Made by a program: the position numbers and the translations under genes
Shown: one piece after another, positions 18,114 through 26,115 of the stretch
Layout of the letters: each line of letters opens with the position of its first letter
How positions within the stretch are numbered: position 1 is the first letter of the stretch
The notes under the pieces: generated by a model
The model's database searches: none
What the model was told of the DNA's origin: nothing
What the model saw: the letters and a program-made list of their open reading frames with translations, nothing else
Source: Arthrobacter sp. U41
GTDB taxonomy: Bacteria; Actinomycetota; Actinomycetes; Actinomycetales; Micrococcaceae
Assembly: GCF_007679325.1 (NCBI RefSeq)
Contig: NZ_VEGI01000001.1
Coordinates: 124,001 to 188,000, forward strand
Reading direction: 5' to 3'
DNA length: 64,000 nt

Positions 18114-19595
18114 ATGACCATCACCTCAACCGAGAAGCCCGGTACCCCCGTAGTCGCGATTAACGACATCGGTACCGCTGAGGACTTCCTCGCAGCAGTC
18201 GACGCCACCATCAAGTACTTCAACGACGGAGACCTCGTCGAAGGTACCGTCGTCAAGGTCGACCGCGACGAAGTTCTGCTCGACATCGGTTACAAGACCG
18301 AAGGTGTCATTCCCTCCCGCGAGCTTTCCATCAAGCACGATGTTGATCCCGGAGACGTCGTCTCCGTTGGCGATCTCGTCGAAGCCCTGGTGCTCACCAA
18401 GGAAGACAAAGAAGGCCGCCTGATCCTCTCCAAGAAGCGTGCTCAGTACGAGCGCGCCTGGGGCGACATCGAGAAGGTCAAGGAAGAAGACGGTGTCGTT
18501 ACCGGTACCGTCATCGAGGTTGTCAAGGGTGGTCTTATCCTCGACATCGGTCTGCGCGGCTTCCTGCCCGCATCCCTCGTCGAGATGCGCCGTGTGCGCG
18601 ACCTCGCTCCGTACATCGGTCAGCAGATCGAAGCCAAGATCATCGAGCTGGACAAGAACCGCAACAACGTTGTGCTGTCCCGCCGTGCATGGCTCGAGCA
18701 GACCCAGTCCGAGGTCCGCTCCACGTTCCTCAACAAGCTGGAAAAGGGCCAGGTTCGTCCCGGCGTCGTTTCCTCCATCGTCAACTTCGGTGCCTTCGTG
18801 GACCTGGGCGGCGTAGACGGCCTCGTTCACGTTTCCGAGCTGTCCTGGAAGCACATCGACCACCCGTCCGAGGTTGTCGAAGTTGGCCAGGAAGTCACCG
18901 TCGAGGTTCTCGAGGTCGACCTGGACCGCGAGCGTGTGTCCCTGTCGCTCAAGGCTACGCAGGAAGATCCGTGGCAGACCTTCGCCCGCACCCACGCCCT
19001 CGGGCAGGTTGTGCCGGGTAAGGTCACCAAGCTGGTTCCGTTCGGCGCGTTCGTTCGCGTTGAAGACGGCATCGAAGGCCTGGTCCACATCTCCGAGCTC
19101 GCCGTGCGCCACGTTGAGCTGGCCGAGCAGGTTGTCTCCGTTGGTGACGAGCTGTTCGTCAAGGTCATCGACATCGACCTGGAACGCCGCCGCATCTCGC
19201 TGTCCCTCAAGCAGGCCAACGAGGGCGTCGACGCCGAGTCCACCGAATTCGATCCGGCTCTCTACGGCATGGCCGCTGAGTACGACGAAGAGGGCAACTA
19301 CAAGTACCCGGAGGGCTTCGATCCGGAGTCCAACGAGTGGCTTGAAGGCTACGAGACGCAGCGCGCCGCCTGGGAGCAGCAGTACGCTGACGCCCAGACC
19401 CGCTGGGAAGCCCACAAGAAGCAGGTTGCCCAGCACGCTGCCGACGACGCTGCAGCTGCAACGTCCGGCGAGAGCGACTCCGGCACCACCAGCTACTCCT
19501 CCGAGCCGGCTGCAGCCGAGTCCACCACCGGTGGCGGCACGCTCGCTTCCGACGAGGCTCTTGCAGCACTGCGCGAGAAGCTGACCGGCAACTAA
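18114..19595 (+). CDS. rpsA: 30S ribosomal protein S1
   Basis: A 493-aa S1 protein that helps load mRNA on the 30S subunit. Four S1 RNA-binding domains are visible, at about residues 37-106, 122-192, 208-276 and 292-362. Domains 3 and 4 carry the canonical motifs: FGAFVDLGGVDGLVHVSELS and FGAFVRVEDGIEGLVHISEL. The C-terminal tail is acidic and Ala/Ser-rich and ends in LREKLTGN. Four domains plus a tail is the actinobacterial form, shorter than the six-domain proteobacterial protein. Codon use is markedly biased toward preferred codons, as expected for high expression. Two hairpin terminators follow. Confidence 0.97.
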   Translation: MTITSTEKPGTPVVAINDIGTAEDFLAAVDATIKYFNDGDLVEGTVVKVDRDEVLLDIGYKTEGVIPSRELSIKHDVDPGDVVSVGDLVEALVLTKEDKEGRLILSKKRAQYERAWGDIEKVKEEDGVVTGTVIEVVKGGLILDIGLRGFLPASLVEMRRVRDLAPYIGQQIEAKIIELDKNRNNVVLSRRAWLEQTQSEVRSTFLNKLEKGQVRPGVVSSIVNFGAFVDLGGVDGLVHVSELSWKHIDHPSEVVEVGQEVTVEVLEVDLDRERVSLSLKATQEDPWQTFARTHALGQVVPGKVTKLVPFGAFVRVEDGIEGLVHISELAVRHVELAEQVVSVGDELFVKVIDIDLERRRISLSLKQANEGVDAESTEFDPALYGMAAEYDEEGNYKYPEGFDPESNEWLEGYETQRAAWEQQYADAQTRWEAHKKQVAQHAADDAAAATSGESDSGTTSYSSEPAAAESTTGGGTLASDEALAALREKLTGN

Positions 19596-19607
19596 TTGCC
19601 CTTGGTT

Positions 19608-19629
19608 CCCGGGGAGACACCTCCCCGGG
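19608..19629 (+). terminator. First hairpin after rpsA
   Basis: A perfect 9-bp stem CCCGGGGAG/CTCCCCGGG with an ACAC loop, 13 nt after the rpsA stop. Confidence 0.65.
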
Positions 19630-19662
19630 GCCTGGCAGTTGCCAGCTTGAAGTAGCACCGTG

Positions 19663-19700
19663 AAGGTGGCCGTCCCCCAGGGGCGGCCACCTTTCATTTA
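19663..19700 (+). terminator. Second hairpin terminator after rpsA
   Basis: The stem AAGGTGGCCG (19663-19672) pairs with 19684-19693 and continues through a G-U and three C-G pairs to a 3-nt loop. It is followed by a T-rich TTTCATTT, the most classical terminator in the window. The repeat array starts right after it. Confidence 0.8.
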
Positions 19701-19701
19701 A

Positions 19702-20204
19702 GGACATGCCCAGCGGTGGCCCACCTCCGCGCTGGACATGCTCAGTCTTGGTCGCAGCCACGGGACATAGGGCATTATGTCCAGTCTTGGATGCGTGCAC
19801 AGGGCATGCCCTGCTCCAAGGGTGCGCTGGCGCCGGGTCCAGGGGGACATGCCCATTGTTTGACACTCACTTCGTTGGACATGCTCAGTGTTGGTCGCAG
19901 CCACGGGACATAGGGCATTATGTCCAATCTTGGGCGCGCGCTCAGGGCATGCCCTGCTCCAAGGGTGCGCTGGCGCCGGGTCCGGGGGGGCATGCCCATT
20001 CGAGGGTACTCGAGCCGGGGGACTTGCCCCTGGTCGGTACGCGCCTCGCGGGACATCCCCATTGTTTGACACTCACTCCGCGGGACATGCTCAGTCGTGG
20101 GCGCAGCCACTGGACATAGGGCACTATGTCCAGTGGCGGTGGCGAGCGTGGGGCATGTCCGGTGGGGGTGCGGCGGCGCGTCGCGGGCCGTGGGACATGT
20201 CCAG
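19702..20204. repeat. Tandem array of 143-bp units built from GGRCATGYYC motifs
   Basis: This 503-bp convergent intergenic region between rpsA and a GNAT gene is filled with repeats. The module starting GGACATGCTCAGT recurs at 19734, 19877 and 20083. The first two are exactly 143 bp apart and differ at about seven of 111 positions by eye. The third is 206 bp on because of an extra 63-bp part-duplication (19988 to 20051). Each unit has an inverted repeat GGACATA-N6-TATGTCC (19763-19782, 19906-19925, 20112-20131). Units 1 and 2 have a perfect palindrome AGGGCATGCCCT (19801-19812, 19944-19955). The array ends with GGACATGTCC at 20193-20202. Open frames cross it on both strands, but the 143-bp period is not a multiple of three, so it is not coding. 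Confidence 0.9.
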
Positions 20205-20729
20205 CTAGCGCAGCGGGATCCTGGCTCTGACCGGGACAGCGGCGGCGTCGGAGGCCTGGCCTTCCTCCAGTTCGGCCCCGGCCGAGCGCAGCAGCATAAG
20301 GGCCGCGGTGTTCCCGGCCGTTGTGTCGGCTTCCAGGACCGTGGCGCCGGACGCGGCAGCCCTGTCCATCACCAATCGAAGGGCCTCCCGCGCGATTCCC
20401 TGGCCGCGGAAGCTGCGGCCCAGCCAGATGCCCGTTTCCAGGGAGCCTGCTCCGGTCCGCTTGAGCCGGATGGAACCGGCCAGTTTCCCGTCGCAGGTGA
20501 TCGCCCAGCTTTTCTGCTGCGCAGGCCCGTCGAGTCCCGCCGCGGCATGGTGATATTCGCGGAACCAGCTGATCCGTTCCGAATTCCAGCCGGCCGCGCT
20601 GCCCAGCGGCGGCGTCACCTCGTCAGCGTCGGCGTCCTGGATCGCCACTGTCAGGAGCTGCTCCAGGACCGCGTCGGTCACGTCCACGAGCCGGACCGGG
20701 GCGGGTAACGGGTCAGTTGAGGGGGACAT
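20205..20729 (-). CDS. GNAT family N-acetyltransferase
   Basis: A 174-aa RimJ/RimL-like acetyltransferase. The acetyl-CoA loop is LGRSFRGQGIAREALRLVM near residues 105-123, preceded by GSIRLKRTGAGSLETGIWL and followed by the C-terminal strand VLEADTTAGNTAAL with the usual Asn. The substrate is unknown. I chose ATG 20727-20729 with GGAG upstream; it lies inside the last 17 bases of the yigZ-like gene, so the two form an operon with overlapping ends. Its stop directly abuts the repeat array. Confidence 0.85.
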   Translation of the reverse strand: MSPSTDPLPAPVRLVDVTDAVLEQLLTVAIQDADADEVTPPLGSAAGWNSERISWFREYHHAAAGLDGPAQQKSWAITCDGKLAGSIRLKRTGAGSLETGIWLGRSFRGQGIAREALRLVMDRAAASGATVLEADTTAGNTAALMLLRSAGAELEEGQASDAAAVPVRARIPLR

Positions 20730-21414
20730 CGATCCACTCCGTTTCTCCAGGCAGCAATACGGCGGTTCCGGCTGACAGCCCGGCCAGCCGGTCACCCGCC
20801 CGGGCCAGGACCTCCGGATCGTCCGGCAGGGCCAGCCTCAGAACAGTAGTCTGCGCCTCATAACTGGTTTCGGCCATGACATAGCCCGCGGCGCGCAGGT
20901 CATTCTCCAGCCGGCCGGCAGCCGTGTGCGGGACCTCCACGGTGCAGATCCGCAGCCGCCGCCGTTGCACCAGCGGTGCCCGGTCCAGGGCAGCGCTCAC
21001 GGATTCGGAGTAGGCCCGGACCAGTCCGCCGGCGCCGAGCAGGATCCCGCCGAAGTAGCGGACGACGACGGCGGTCACGTCGCTGAGGTCCGTCACGCCG
21101 GGCGCGGTTTCGCGCTTGAGCAGCGCGTCAAGCATGGGCAGGCCCGCGGTGCCGGACGGCTCGCCGTCGTCGTTGGAGCGTTGTATGCCGCGGTCCGGAC
21201 CGAGCACGAAGGCGGAGCAGTGGTGCCGCGCGTCGTGGAATTCCTTCCGGAGCCCGGCGAGAACCGACCGGGCGCTGTCCTCATCCGCGGTGCGGTGCAG
21301 CACGGTGATGAAGCGGGAGCGTTTCACCTCGATCTCGTGGCGGAATTCGGGACCGGCGGCCAGGGCGGTGTAAACGGTGGCCCTGCTCTCCGGATAATCC
21401 ACGCCTTCAGCCAC
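20713..21414 (-). CDS. YigZ/IMPACT family protein
   Basis: A 233-aa member of the YigZ (IMPACT N-terminal) family. The signature is KRSRFITVLHRT, then HHCSAFVLG, SNDDGEPSGTAGLPML, and VVVRYFGGILLGAGGLVRAY. A second ferredoxin-like domain (DUF1949 type) covers about residues 145-215. The family is linked to translation control in eukaryotes; its bacterial role is not established. It probably starts at GTG 21412-21414, with TAAACT 6 nt upstream on the minus strand (leaderless). Its -10 box overlaps that of the divergent coaE. Confidence 0.88.
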   Translation of the reverse strand: MAEGVDYPESRATVYTALAAGPEFRHEIEVKRSRFITVLHRTADEDSARSVLAGLRKEFHDARHHCSAFVLGPDRGIQRSNDDGEPSGTAGLPMLDALLKRETAPGVTDLSDVTAVVVRYFGGILLGAGGLVRAYSESVSAALDRAPLVQRRRLRICTVEVPHTAAGRLENDLRAAGYVMAETSYEAQTTVLRLALPDDPEVLARAGDRLAGLSAGTAVLLPGETEWIDVPLN

Positions 21415-21420
21415 CGGATC

Positions 21421-21430
21421 AGTTTAGTCT
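21421..21430. promoter_or_regulatory. Overlapping divergent leaderless -10 boxes of yigZ and coaE
   Basis: In the ten bases AGTTTAGTCT, the minus strand reads TAAACT (21426-21421), 6 nt before GTG 21414. The plus strand reads TAGTCT (21425-21430), 6 nt before GTG 21437. The two hexamers share two base pairs, and the start codons are 22 bp apart. Confidence 0.65.
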
Positions 21431-21436
21431 GGTGGG

Positions 21437-22759
21437 GTGCTGAAAATCGGGTTGACGGGCGGCATCGCCTCAGGGAAGTCAGTGGCGGCCGCGCGCCTGC
21501 GTGAACTCGGCGCGGTGGTGATCGACGCCGATGCCCTGGCCCGCGAGGTTGTTGAACCGGGAACGCCGGGACTCGCGCAGGTGGCCGGGGCGTTCAGCAA
21601 GGCCATCCTGACGCCCGACGGCGGCCTGGACCGGCCGAAGCTCGGCGCCCTTGTTTTCGGGAACCCGGAACGCCTGGGCGTGCTCAACGGCATCATCCAT
21701 CCCCTCGTCAGGGAACGGGCCGCCGCGCTGGCCGCCGCCGCACCGAAGGGCGCCGTGGTGGTCCAGGACATCCCCCTGCTGGTCGAGACCGGACAGGGTG
21801 CGAACTTCCACCTCGTGGTGGTCGTTGACGCGCCTGACGCCGTCCGGGTCCAGCGCATGGTGCAGCACCGGCACCTGACCGCGGACGAAGCCCGTGCGCG
21901 GATGGCCGCCCAGGCGGGCCGCGACGAGCGGCTGGCGGCGGCCGACGTCGTGCTGGACAACTCGGGCACCAAGGACGAACTGCGGGATGCGGTGGACCGG
22001 CTCTGGAAGTTCCGCCTGGCACCCTTCGCGGAGAACCTGTCCCGGCACCGCGTCGCACCCCGCCCGGGCGGGCCGGTGCTCACGGCTGCCAACCCGGAGT
22101 GGCCCGCGCAGGCCGGCCGGCTCATTGCCCGGCTGCGGGCGGCCGTGGGGGAGGACATCCTGGCCCTGGACCATGTCGGGTCGACGGCGGTCCCCGGCCT
22201 CGCCGCGAAAGACGTGATCGACCTCCAGCTCGGGGTGGAGGACATGGCCGCCGCCGAGCGGATCGCGCCGCTCCTGGCCGACGCGGGTTTCCCCGGGTGG
22301 GCCGGCGTCTCCTCCGACAACCCCAAACCCTCGCACCCGGACCCTGCGGACTGGCGCAAGCGACTGCACGGCAACGCCGACCCCGGCCGGGCGGTCAATC
22401 TCCACGTCCGCGCCCTGGGGTCCCCGGGCTGGCGGTTTGCGCTCTGCTTCCGGGACTGGCTGCGCGACGACGCAACCGCCCGGGCCGCGTACCTGGCCGA
22501 GAAGCGCCGGGTCGCCAAACTGCATGGTGTGGACAAGTCCACCGCAGGCTACGCCGCCGACAAGGAAGGCTGGTTCACCGAGTACGCCGCGCCGCGGATG
22601 GATGCGTGGGCGCAGCGCACCGGGTGGCAGCCGCCGTCGTACACGGCCCCTGACGGGGCCGCTGTCCAGGGAACCGGACCGGGAACAGGCCTGGAGACCG
22701 GACCGGGAACAGGCCCGAAGACCCGGACGGACTCCGGCTCCGGTACCGCCCAAAGCTGA
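21437..22759 (+). CDS. coaE: Dephospho-CoA kinase fused to a GrpB-like domain
   Basis: A 440-aa protein. Residues 1-200 are dephospho-CoA kinase, the last step of CoA synthesis. It has the P-loop GLTGGIASGKS at 5-15, DADALAREVV near 31-40, and QDIPLLVE in the CoA-binding region. Residues about 215-390 are a GrpB/UPF0157 domain with the DHVGSTAVPGLAAKDVID signature typical of the nucleotidyltransferase-like fold. The same fusion is known in other actinobacteria, including mycobacterial CoaE. The last 40 residues are a low-complexity Gly/Thr/Pro tail encoded by a 24-bp repeat (ACCGGACCGGGAACAGGCC at 22673 and 22697). The gene appears leaderless from GTG 21437. uvrB follows 40 bp later with its own -10. 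Confidence 0.93.
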   Translation: MLKIGLTGGIASGKSVAAARLRELGAVVIDADALAREVVEPGTPGLAQVAGAFSKAILTPDGGLDRPKLGALVFGNPERLGVLNGIIHPLVRERAAALAAAAPKGAVVVQDIPLLVETGQGANFHLVVVVDAPDAVRVQRMVQHRHLTADEARARMAAQAGRDERLAAADVVLDNSGTKDELRDAVDRLWKFRLAPFAENLSRHRVAPRPGGPVLTAANPEWPAQAGRLIARLRAAVGEDILALDHVGSTAVPGLAAKDVIDLQLGVEDMAAAERIAPLLADAGFPGWAGVSSDNPKPSHPDPADWRKRLHGNADPGRAVNLHVRALGSPGWRFALCFRDWLRDDATARAAYLAEKRRVAKLHGVDKSTAGYAADKEGWFTEYAAPRMDAWAQRTGWQPPSYTAPDGAAVQGTGPGTGLETGPGTGPKTRTDSGSGTAQS

Positions 22760-22787
22760 ATCAGGACATCCTGTCGGAGCCCGGCGG

Positions 22788-22793
22788 TAGATT
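22788..22793 (+). promoter_or_regulatory. Leaderless-type -10 box (TAGATT) of uvrB
   Basis: TAGATT lies 6 nt before ATG 22800; no ribosome site is present. I see no LexA-like box next to it. Confidence 0.6.
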
Positions 22794-22799
22794 AGATAC

Positions 22800-24881
22800 A
22801 TGAGTCTTGCCCAGCAGATCAACCGTGTCGTGGCGCCCTTCGAGGTCATCAGCGAGTTCAAGCCGGCAGGTGACCAGCCGGCCGCCATCGCGGAGCTGAC
22901 TGAACGCATCCAGAATGGCGAGAAAGACGTGGTGCTGCTCGGCGCCACCGGAACCGGTAAAAGCGCTACGACGGCGTGGCTGATCGAGCAGGTCCAGCGG
23001 CCCACCCTGGTGATGGTGCAGAACAAGACCCTTGCCGCCCAGCTGGCCAACGAGTTCCGGGAGCTGCTGCCGAACAACGCGGTGGAGTACTTCGTCTCCT
23101 ATTACGACTACTACCAGCCCGAGGCCTACGTGGCGCAGACGGACACCTTCATCGAGAAGGACTCCTCCGTCAACGAGGAAGTCGAACGGCTCCGTCACTC
23201 CGCCACCAACGCGCTGCTGACCCGCCGCGACGTGATTGTGGTGGCCACGGTGTCCTGCATCTACGGCCTCGGCACCCCGGAAGAATACATCGCCGGGATG
23301 GTGACGCTCCGCAAGGGCGCGGAGATGAACCGCGACGACCTGCTCCGGAAATTCGTCTCCATGCAGTACGCCCGCAACGACATGGACTTCCACCGCGGCA
23401 CCTTCCGGGTCCGCGGCGACACCGTGGAGATCATTCCGATGTACGAGGAACTCGCCATCCGGATCGAGTTCTTCGGTGACGAGATAGAAAACATCTACAC
23501 CCTGCACCCCCTGACCGGTGAAGTGCTCCGGGAAGAGACCGAAATGTACGTCTTCCCGGCCTCCCACTATGTGGCCGGCCCGGAACGCATGGGCCGCGCG
23601 ATCAAGAGGATCGAGGACGAACTGGCCGAGCGCCTCGCGGTGCTGGAGGGCCAGAACAAGCTCGTCGAGGCCCAGCGCCTCCGGATGCGCACCACCTATG
23701 ACCTCGAGATGATGCAGCAGATGGGATTCTGCAACGGGATCGAGAACTATTCCTCGCACATCGATGGCCGCGCCCGCGGGACCGCGCCGCACTGCCTCCT
23801 CGACTACTTCCCGGACGACTTCCTGCTGGTCATCGATGAATCCCACGTCACCGTGCCGCAGATCGGCGCCATGTACGAGGGCGACATGTCCCGGAAGCGG
23901 AACCTCGTGGACCACGGTTTCCGGCTGCCCTCCGCGATGGACAACCGCCCGCTGAAATGGGACGAGTTCCAGGAGCGCGTGGGCCAGACCGTGTACCTCT
24001 CCGCAACACCGGGCAAGTTCGAGCTGGGGAAGGCGGACGGCTTCGTCCAGCAGATCATCCGGCCCACCGGGCTGATCGACCCCGAGGTGATCGTGAAGCC
24101 CACGAAGGGCCAGATCGATGACCTGCTCGGCGAGATCAGGGACCGCACCGCGAAAAACGAGCGCGTCCTGGTCACCACCCTGACGAAGCGGATGGCCGAG
24201 GACCTCACTGACTATCTGCTGGGCCACGGCGTGAAGGTCGAGTACCTGCACTCGGACGTGGACACGCTCCGCCGGGTGGAGCTGCTCCGTGAGCTTCGGA
24301 TGGGCGTCTTCGACGTGCTGGTCGGCATCAACCTGCTCCGCGAGGGCCTGGACCTTCCCGAGGTGTCACTGGTCAGCATCCTGGACGCGGACAAGGAAGG
24401 CTTCCTGCGGTCCTCCACCTCGCTGATCCAGACGATCGGCCGTGCCGCCCGCAACGTCTCCGGCCAGGTCCACATGTACGCGGACCGCATCACGGATTCG
24501 ATGGCGCACGCCATCGATGAGACCAACCGGCGCCGGGCCATCCAGGTGGCCTACAACACCGAAAAAGGTATCGACCCGCAGCCGCTGCGGAAGAAGATCG
24601 CCGACATTACGGACCAGATCGCCAAGGAGGACGCCGACACCCGCGAACTCCTCGCCAGCGCGGGCAAGGCCCGCGGCAAGGGCAAAGGCTCGGCGAAGGT
24701 CCGCGCCGACGGCCTCGCGGCCGCGCCGGCCGAGGATCTGGTGGGCCTGATCGAGCAGCTCACGGAGCAGATGCATGCCGCCGCCGGGGAACTGCAGTTC
24801 GAGCTCGCGGCACGGCTCCGGGACGAAGTGGGGGAGCTTAAGAAGGAGCTGCGTCAAATGCAGTCCGCGGGGCACGCCTAG
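22800..24881 (+). CDS. uvrB: Excinuclease ABC subunit B
   Basis: A 693-aa UvrB, the damage-verifying helicase of nucleotide excision repair. It has the Walker A motif [11 protein letters not shown] near residue 46, the beta-hairpin segment [12 protein letters not shown] near residue 100, and the helicase motifs [16 protein letters not shown] and YLSATPG. Motif V/VI segments [18 protein letters not shown] and QTIGRAARN follow. A C-terminal UVR domain ([20 protein letters not shown]) for contact with UvrC is at about 650-690. Before it lies a Lys/Gly-rich linker. It is full length and leaderless by its -10 box. Confidence 0.97.
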   Translation: MSLAQQINRVVAPFEVISEFKPAGDQPAAIAELTERIQNGEKDVVLLGATGTGKSATTAWLIEQVQRPTLVMVQNKTLAAQLANEFRELLPNNAVEYFVSYYDYYQPEAYVAQTDTFIEKDSSVNEEVERLRHSATNALLTRRDVIVVATVSCIYGLGTPEEYIAGMVTLRKGAEMNRDDLLRKFVSMQYARNDMDFHRGTFRVRGDTVEIIPMYEELAIRIEFFGDEIENIYTLHPLTGEVLREETEMYVFPASHYVAGPERMGRAIKRIEDELAERLAVLEGQNKLVEAQRLRMRTTYDLEMMQQMGFCNGIENYSSHIDGRARGTAPHCLLDYFPDDFLLVIDESHVTVPQIGAMYEGDMSRKRNLVDHGFRLPSAMDNRPLKWDEFQERVGQTVYLSATPGKFELGKADGFVQQIIRPTGLIDPEVIVKPTKGQIDDLLGEIRDRTAKNERVLVTTLTKRMAEDLTDYLLGHGVKVEYLHSDVDTLRRVELLRELRMGVFDVLVGINLLREGLDLPEVSLVSILDADKEGFLRSSTSLIQTIGRAARNVSGQVHMYADRITDSMAHAIDETNRRRAIQVAYNTEKGIDPQPLRKKIADITDQIAKEDADTRELLASAGKARGKGKGSAKVRADGLAAAPAEDLVGLIEQLTEQMHAAAGELQFELAARLRDEVGELKKELRQMQSAGHA

Positions 24882-24883
24882 GG

Positions 24884-24889
24884 TAATGT
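24884..24889 (+). promoter_or_regulatory. -10 box (TAATGT) for the terC riboswitch transcript
   Basis: TAATGT begins 3 bp after the uvrB stop. Transcription starting about 7 nt later would begin almost exactly at the first paired base of the predicted riboswitch (24899). Confidence 0.5.
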
Positions 24890-24898
24890 TGGGCGGAC

Positions 24899-25023
24899 GT
24901 AGGGGAGTATCCCAAGCGCTACGATCGTCAACACGCACGGCATAGATGCCCTGCCGGGCGTAGCGGGCAGCCAGGCAGTACCAGGTACGTCGTACCGGAC
25001 CCAGGCCAGTCGGAGAGACTTAC
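24899..25023 (+). promoter_or_regulatory. yybP-ykoY (Mn2+) riboswitch upstream of terC
   Basis: The leader of terC has the hallmarks of the yybP-ykoY manganese riboswitch. GTAGG (24899-24903) can pair with CTTAC (25019-25023) as P1. The L1 loop GGGGAGTA lies at 24902-24909 and the L3 loop ATCGTCAACACG at 24924-24935. The 3' partner AGAGACTTAC matches the conserved end of the motif. A perfect 7-bp stem CGCTACG/CGTAGCG (24917-24923 with 24959-24965) encloses L3, and GGTAC-GTC-GTACC forms a further hairpin. The terC ribosome site lies about 20 nt downstream. TerC-family genes are established targets of this riboswitch class. Confidence 0.85.
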
Positions 25024-25056
25024 ACCGCACCGTCACACCCTGCGAAAGGTATCTTC

Positions 25057-26085
25057 GTGCCCGAACTTCCCGTCTGGTTTGAGATCGGCTCCTTCGTCGT
25101 CCTCGGCATCATCCTGGCCATTGACCTGCTGCTGGTCCTCAAGCGTCCGCACGAGCCCTCCATGAAGGAGGCCGGCCTGTGGGTGTCGTTCTACATCGCC
25201 CTCGCCCTGCTCTTTGCCGGCGCCATGTTCGCGTTCACCGGCCCTGAATACGGCGGGCAGTTCCTTGCCGGCTGGGTGACTGAGTACAGCCTCAGCATCG
25301 ACAACCTGTTCGTTTTCATCATCATCATGGCCCGCTTCTCGGTACCTCGTAAGTACCAGCAGGAAGTCCTGATGGTGGGCATCATCATCGCCCTGATCCT
25401 CCGCGGCATCTTCATCCTGCTCGGTGCGATCGTGATCGAACAGTTCAGCTGGGTCTTCTACATCTTCGGCGTCTTCCTGCTATGGACCGCATGGAAGCAG
25501 GCCCAGGACGAGGGTGAGGACGAGGAAGACAAGGAAAACCCGCTCATCGCCCGGATCCGCAAGGTCCTGCCGATGTCGGAGAAGTTCGACGGCGGCAAAC
25601 TCCGCACCGTGGTGGACGGCAAGAAGGTCTTCACTCCGATGCTGATCGTCTTCGTGACCATCGGCCTGACGGACCTGCTCTTCGCGGTGGACTCCATCCC
25701 GGCCATCTTCGGCCTGACCCAGAGCGCGTTTATCGTCTTCACCGCCAACATCTTCGCCCTGATGGGCCTGCGGCAGCTGTACTTCCTGCTCGGCGGCCTG
25801 ATGACCCGCCTGATCTACCTGAAGCACGCCCTCTCGGTAATCCTCGCCTTCATCGGCGTCAAGCTGATCCTGCACGCGATGCACGTCAACGAACTGCCCT
25901 TCATCAACGGCGGCCAGCACATCGAATGGGCCCCCGAGATTCCGACCTTCGTCTCGCTCGGCGTGATCATCGGCACCATCATCATCGCCGTGATCGCCAG
26001 CCTGATCAGCTCCAAGGCGACGCAGTCCAAGGTGGATGCCCGGCTCGAAGAGGACTCACGCAAGAGCATGAGCGACGCCGAATAG
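25057..26085 (+). CDS. TerC-family integral membrane metal-homeostasis protein
   Basis: A 342-aa TerC-family membrane protein with about nine hydrophobic helices. The family's acidic intramembrane motifs are present: TEYSLSIDNLFVFIIIMARF near residue 80 and TDLLFAVDSIPAIFGLTQ near residue 206. Between them lies a charged cytoplasmic loop (QDEGEDEEDKENP). Members are linked to manganese export in other bacteria, and some are annotated tellurium resistance. The predicted yybP-ykoY riboswitch upstream favours Mn2+ control here. It starts at GTG 25057 with GAAAGG upstream. Confidence 0.92.
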   Translation: MPELPVWFEIGSFVVLGIILAIDLLLVLKRPHEPSMKEAGLWVSFYIALALLFAGAMFAFTGPEYGGQFLAGWVTEYSLSIDNLFVFIIIMARFSVPRKYQQEVLMVGIIIALILRGIFILLGAIVIEQFSWVFYIFGVFLLWTAWKQAQDEGEDEEDKENPLIARIRKVLPMSEKFDGGKLRTVVDGKKVFTPMLIVFVTIGLTDLLFAVDSIPAIFGLTQSAFIVFTANIFALMGLRQLYFLLGGLMTRLIYLKHALSVILAFIGVKLILHAMHVNELPFINGGQHIEWAPEIPTFVSLGVIIGTIIIAVIASLISSKATQSKVDARLEEDSRKSMSDAE

Positions 26086-26089
26086 GCAG

Positions 26090-26115
26090 CACGGTTCGAC
26101 TAAGCTCGAACCGTG
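26090..26115. promoter_or_regulatory. Perfect 10-bp-arm palindrome spanning the -10 and start codon of the MFS gene
   Basis: CACGGTTCGA (26090-26099) and TCGAACCGTG (26106-26115) are exact inverted repeats around a 6-bp centre. The -10 box TAAGCT (26101-26106) lies in the centre, and GTG 26113, the MFS start codon, is the end of the right arm. The palindrome begins 5 bp after the terC stop. It could be an operator for a dimeric repressor or a terminator for terC. Confidence 0.7.

Noticed and set aside
19702..20204. CRISPR array
   Set aside because: The intervals between motifs are themselves repeated rather than unique, their lengths vary (32/68/43 bp), and there are no cas genes.
19706..20208. 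Several 60-137 aa open frames on both strands inside the repeat array
   Set aside because: They translate the same repeats in different frames; the 143-bp period shifts frame at every unit, and no ribosome sites or family features are present.
26090..26115. SOS box in the MFS palindrome
   Set aside because: The half-sites are in the opposite order (GTTCGA then TCGAAC) to the LexA consensus (TCGAAC then GTTCGA).
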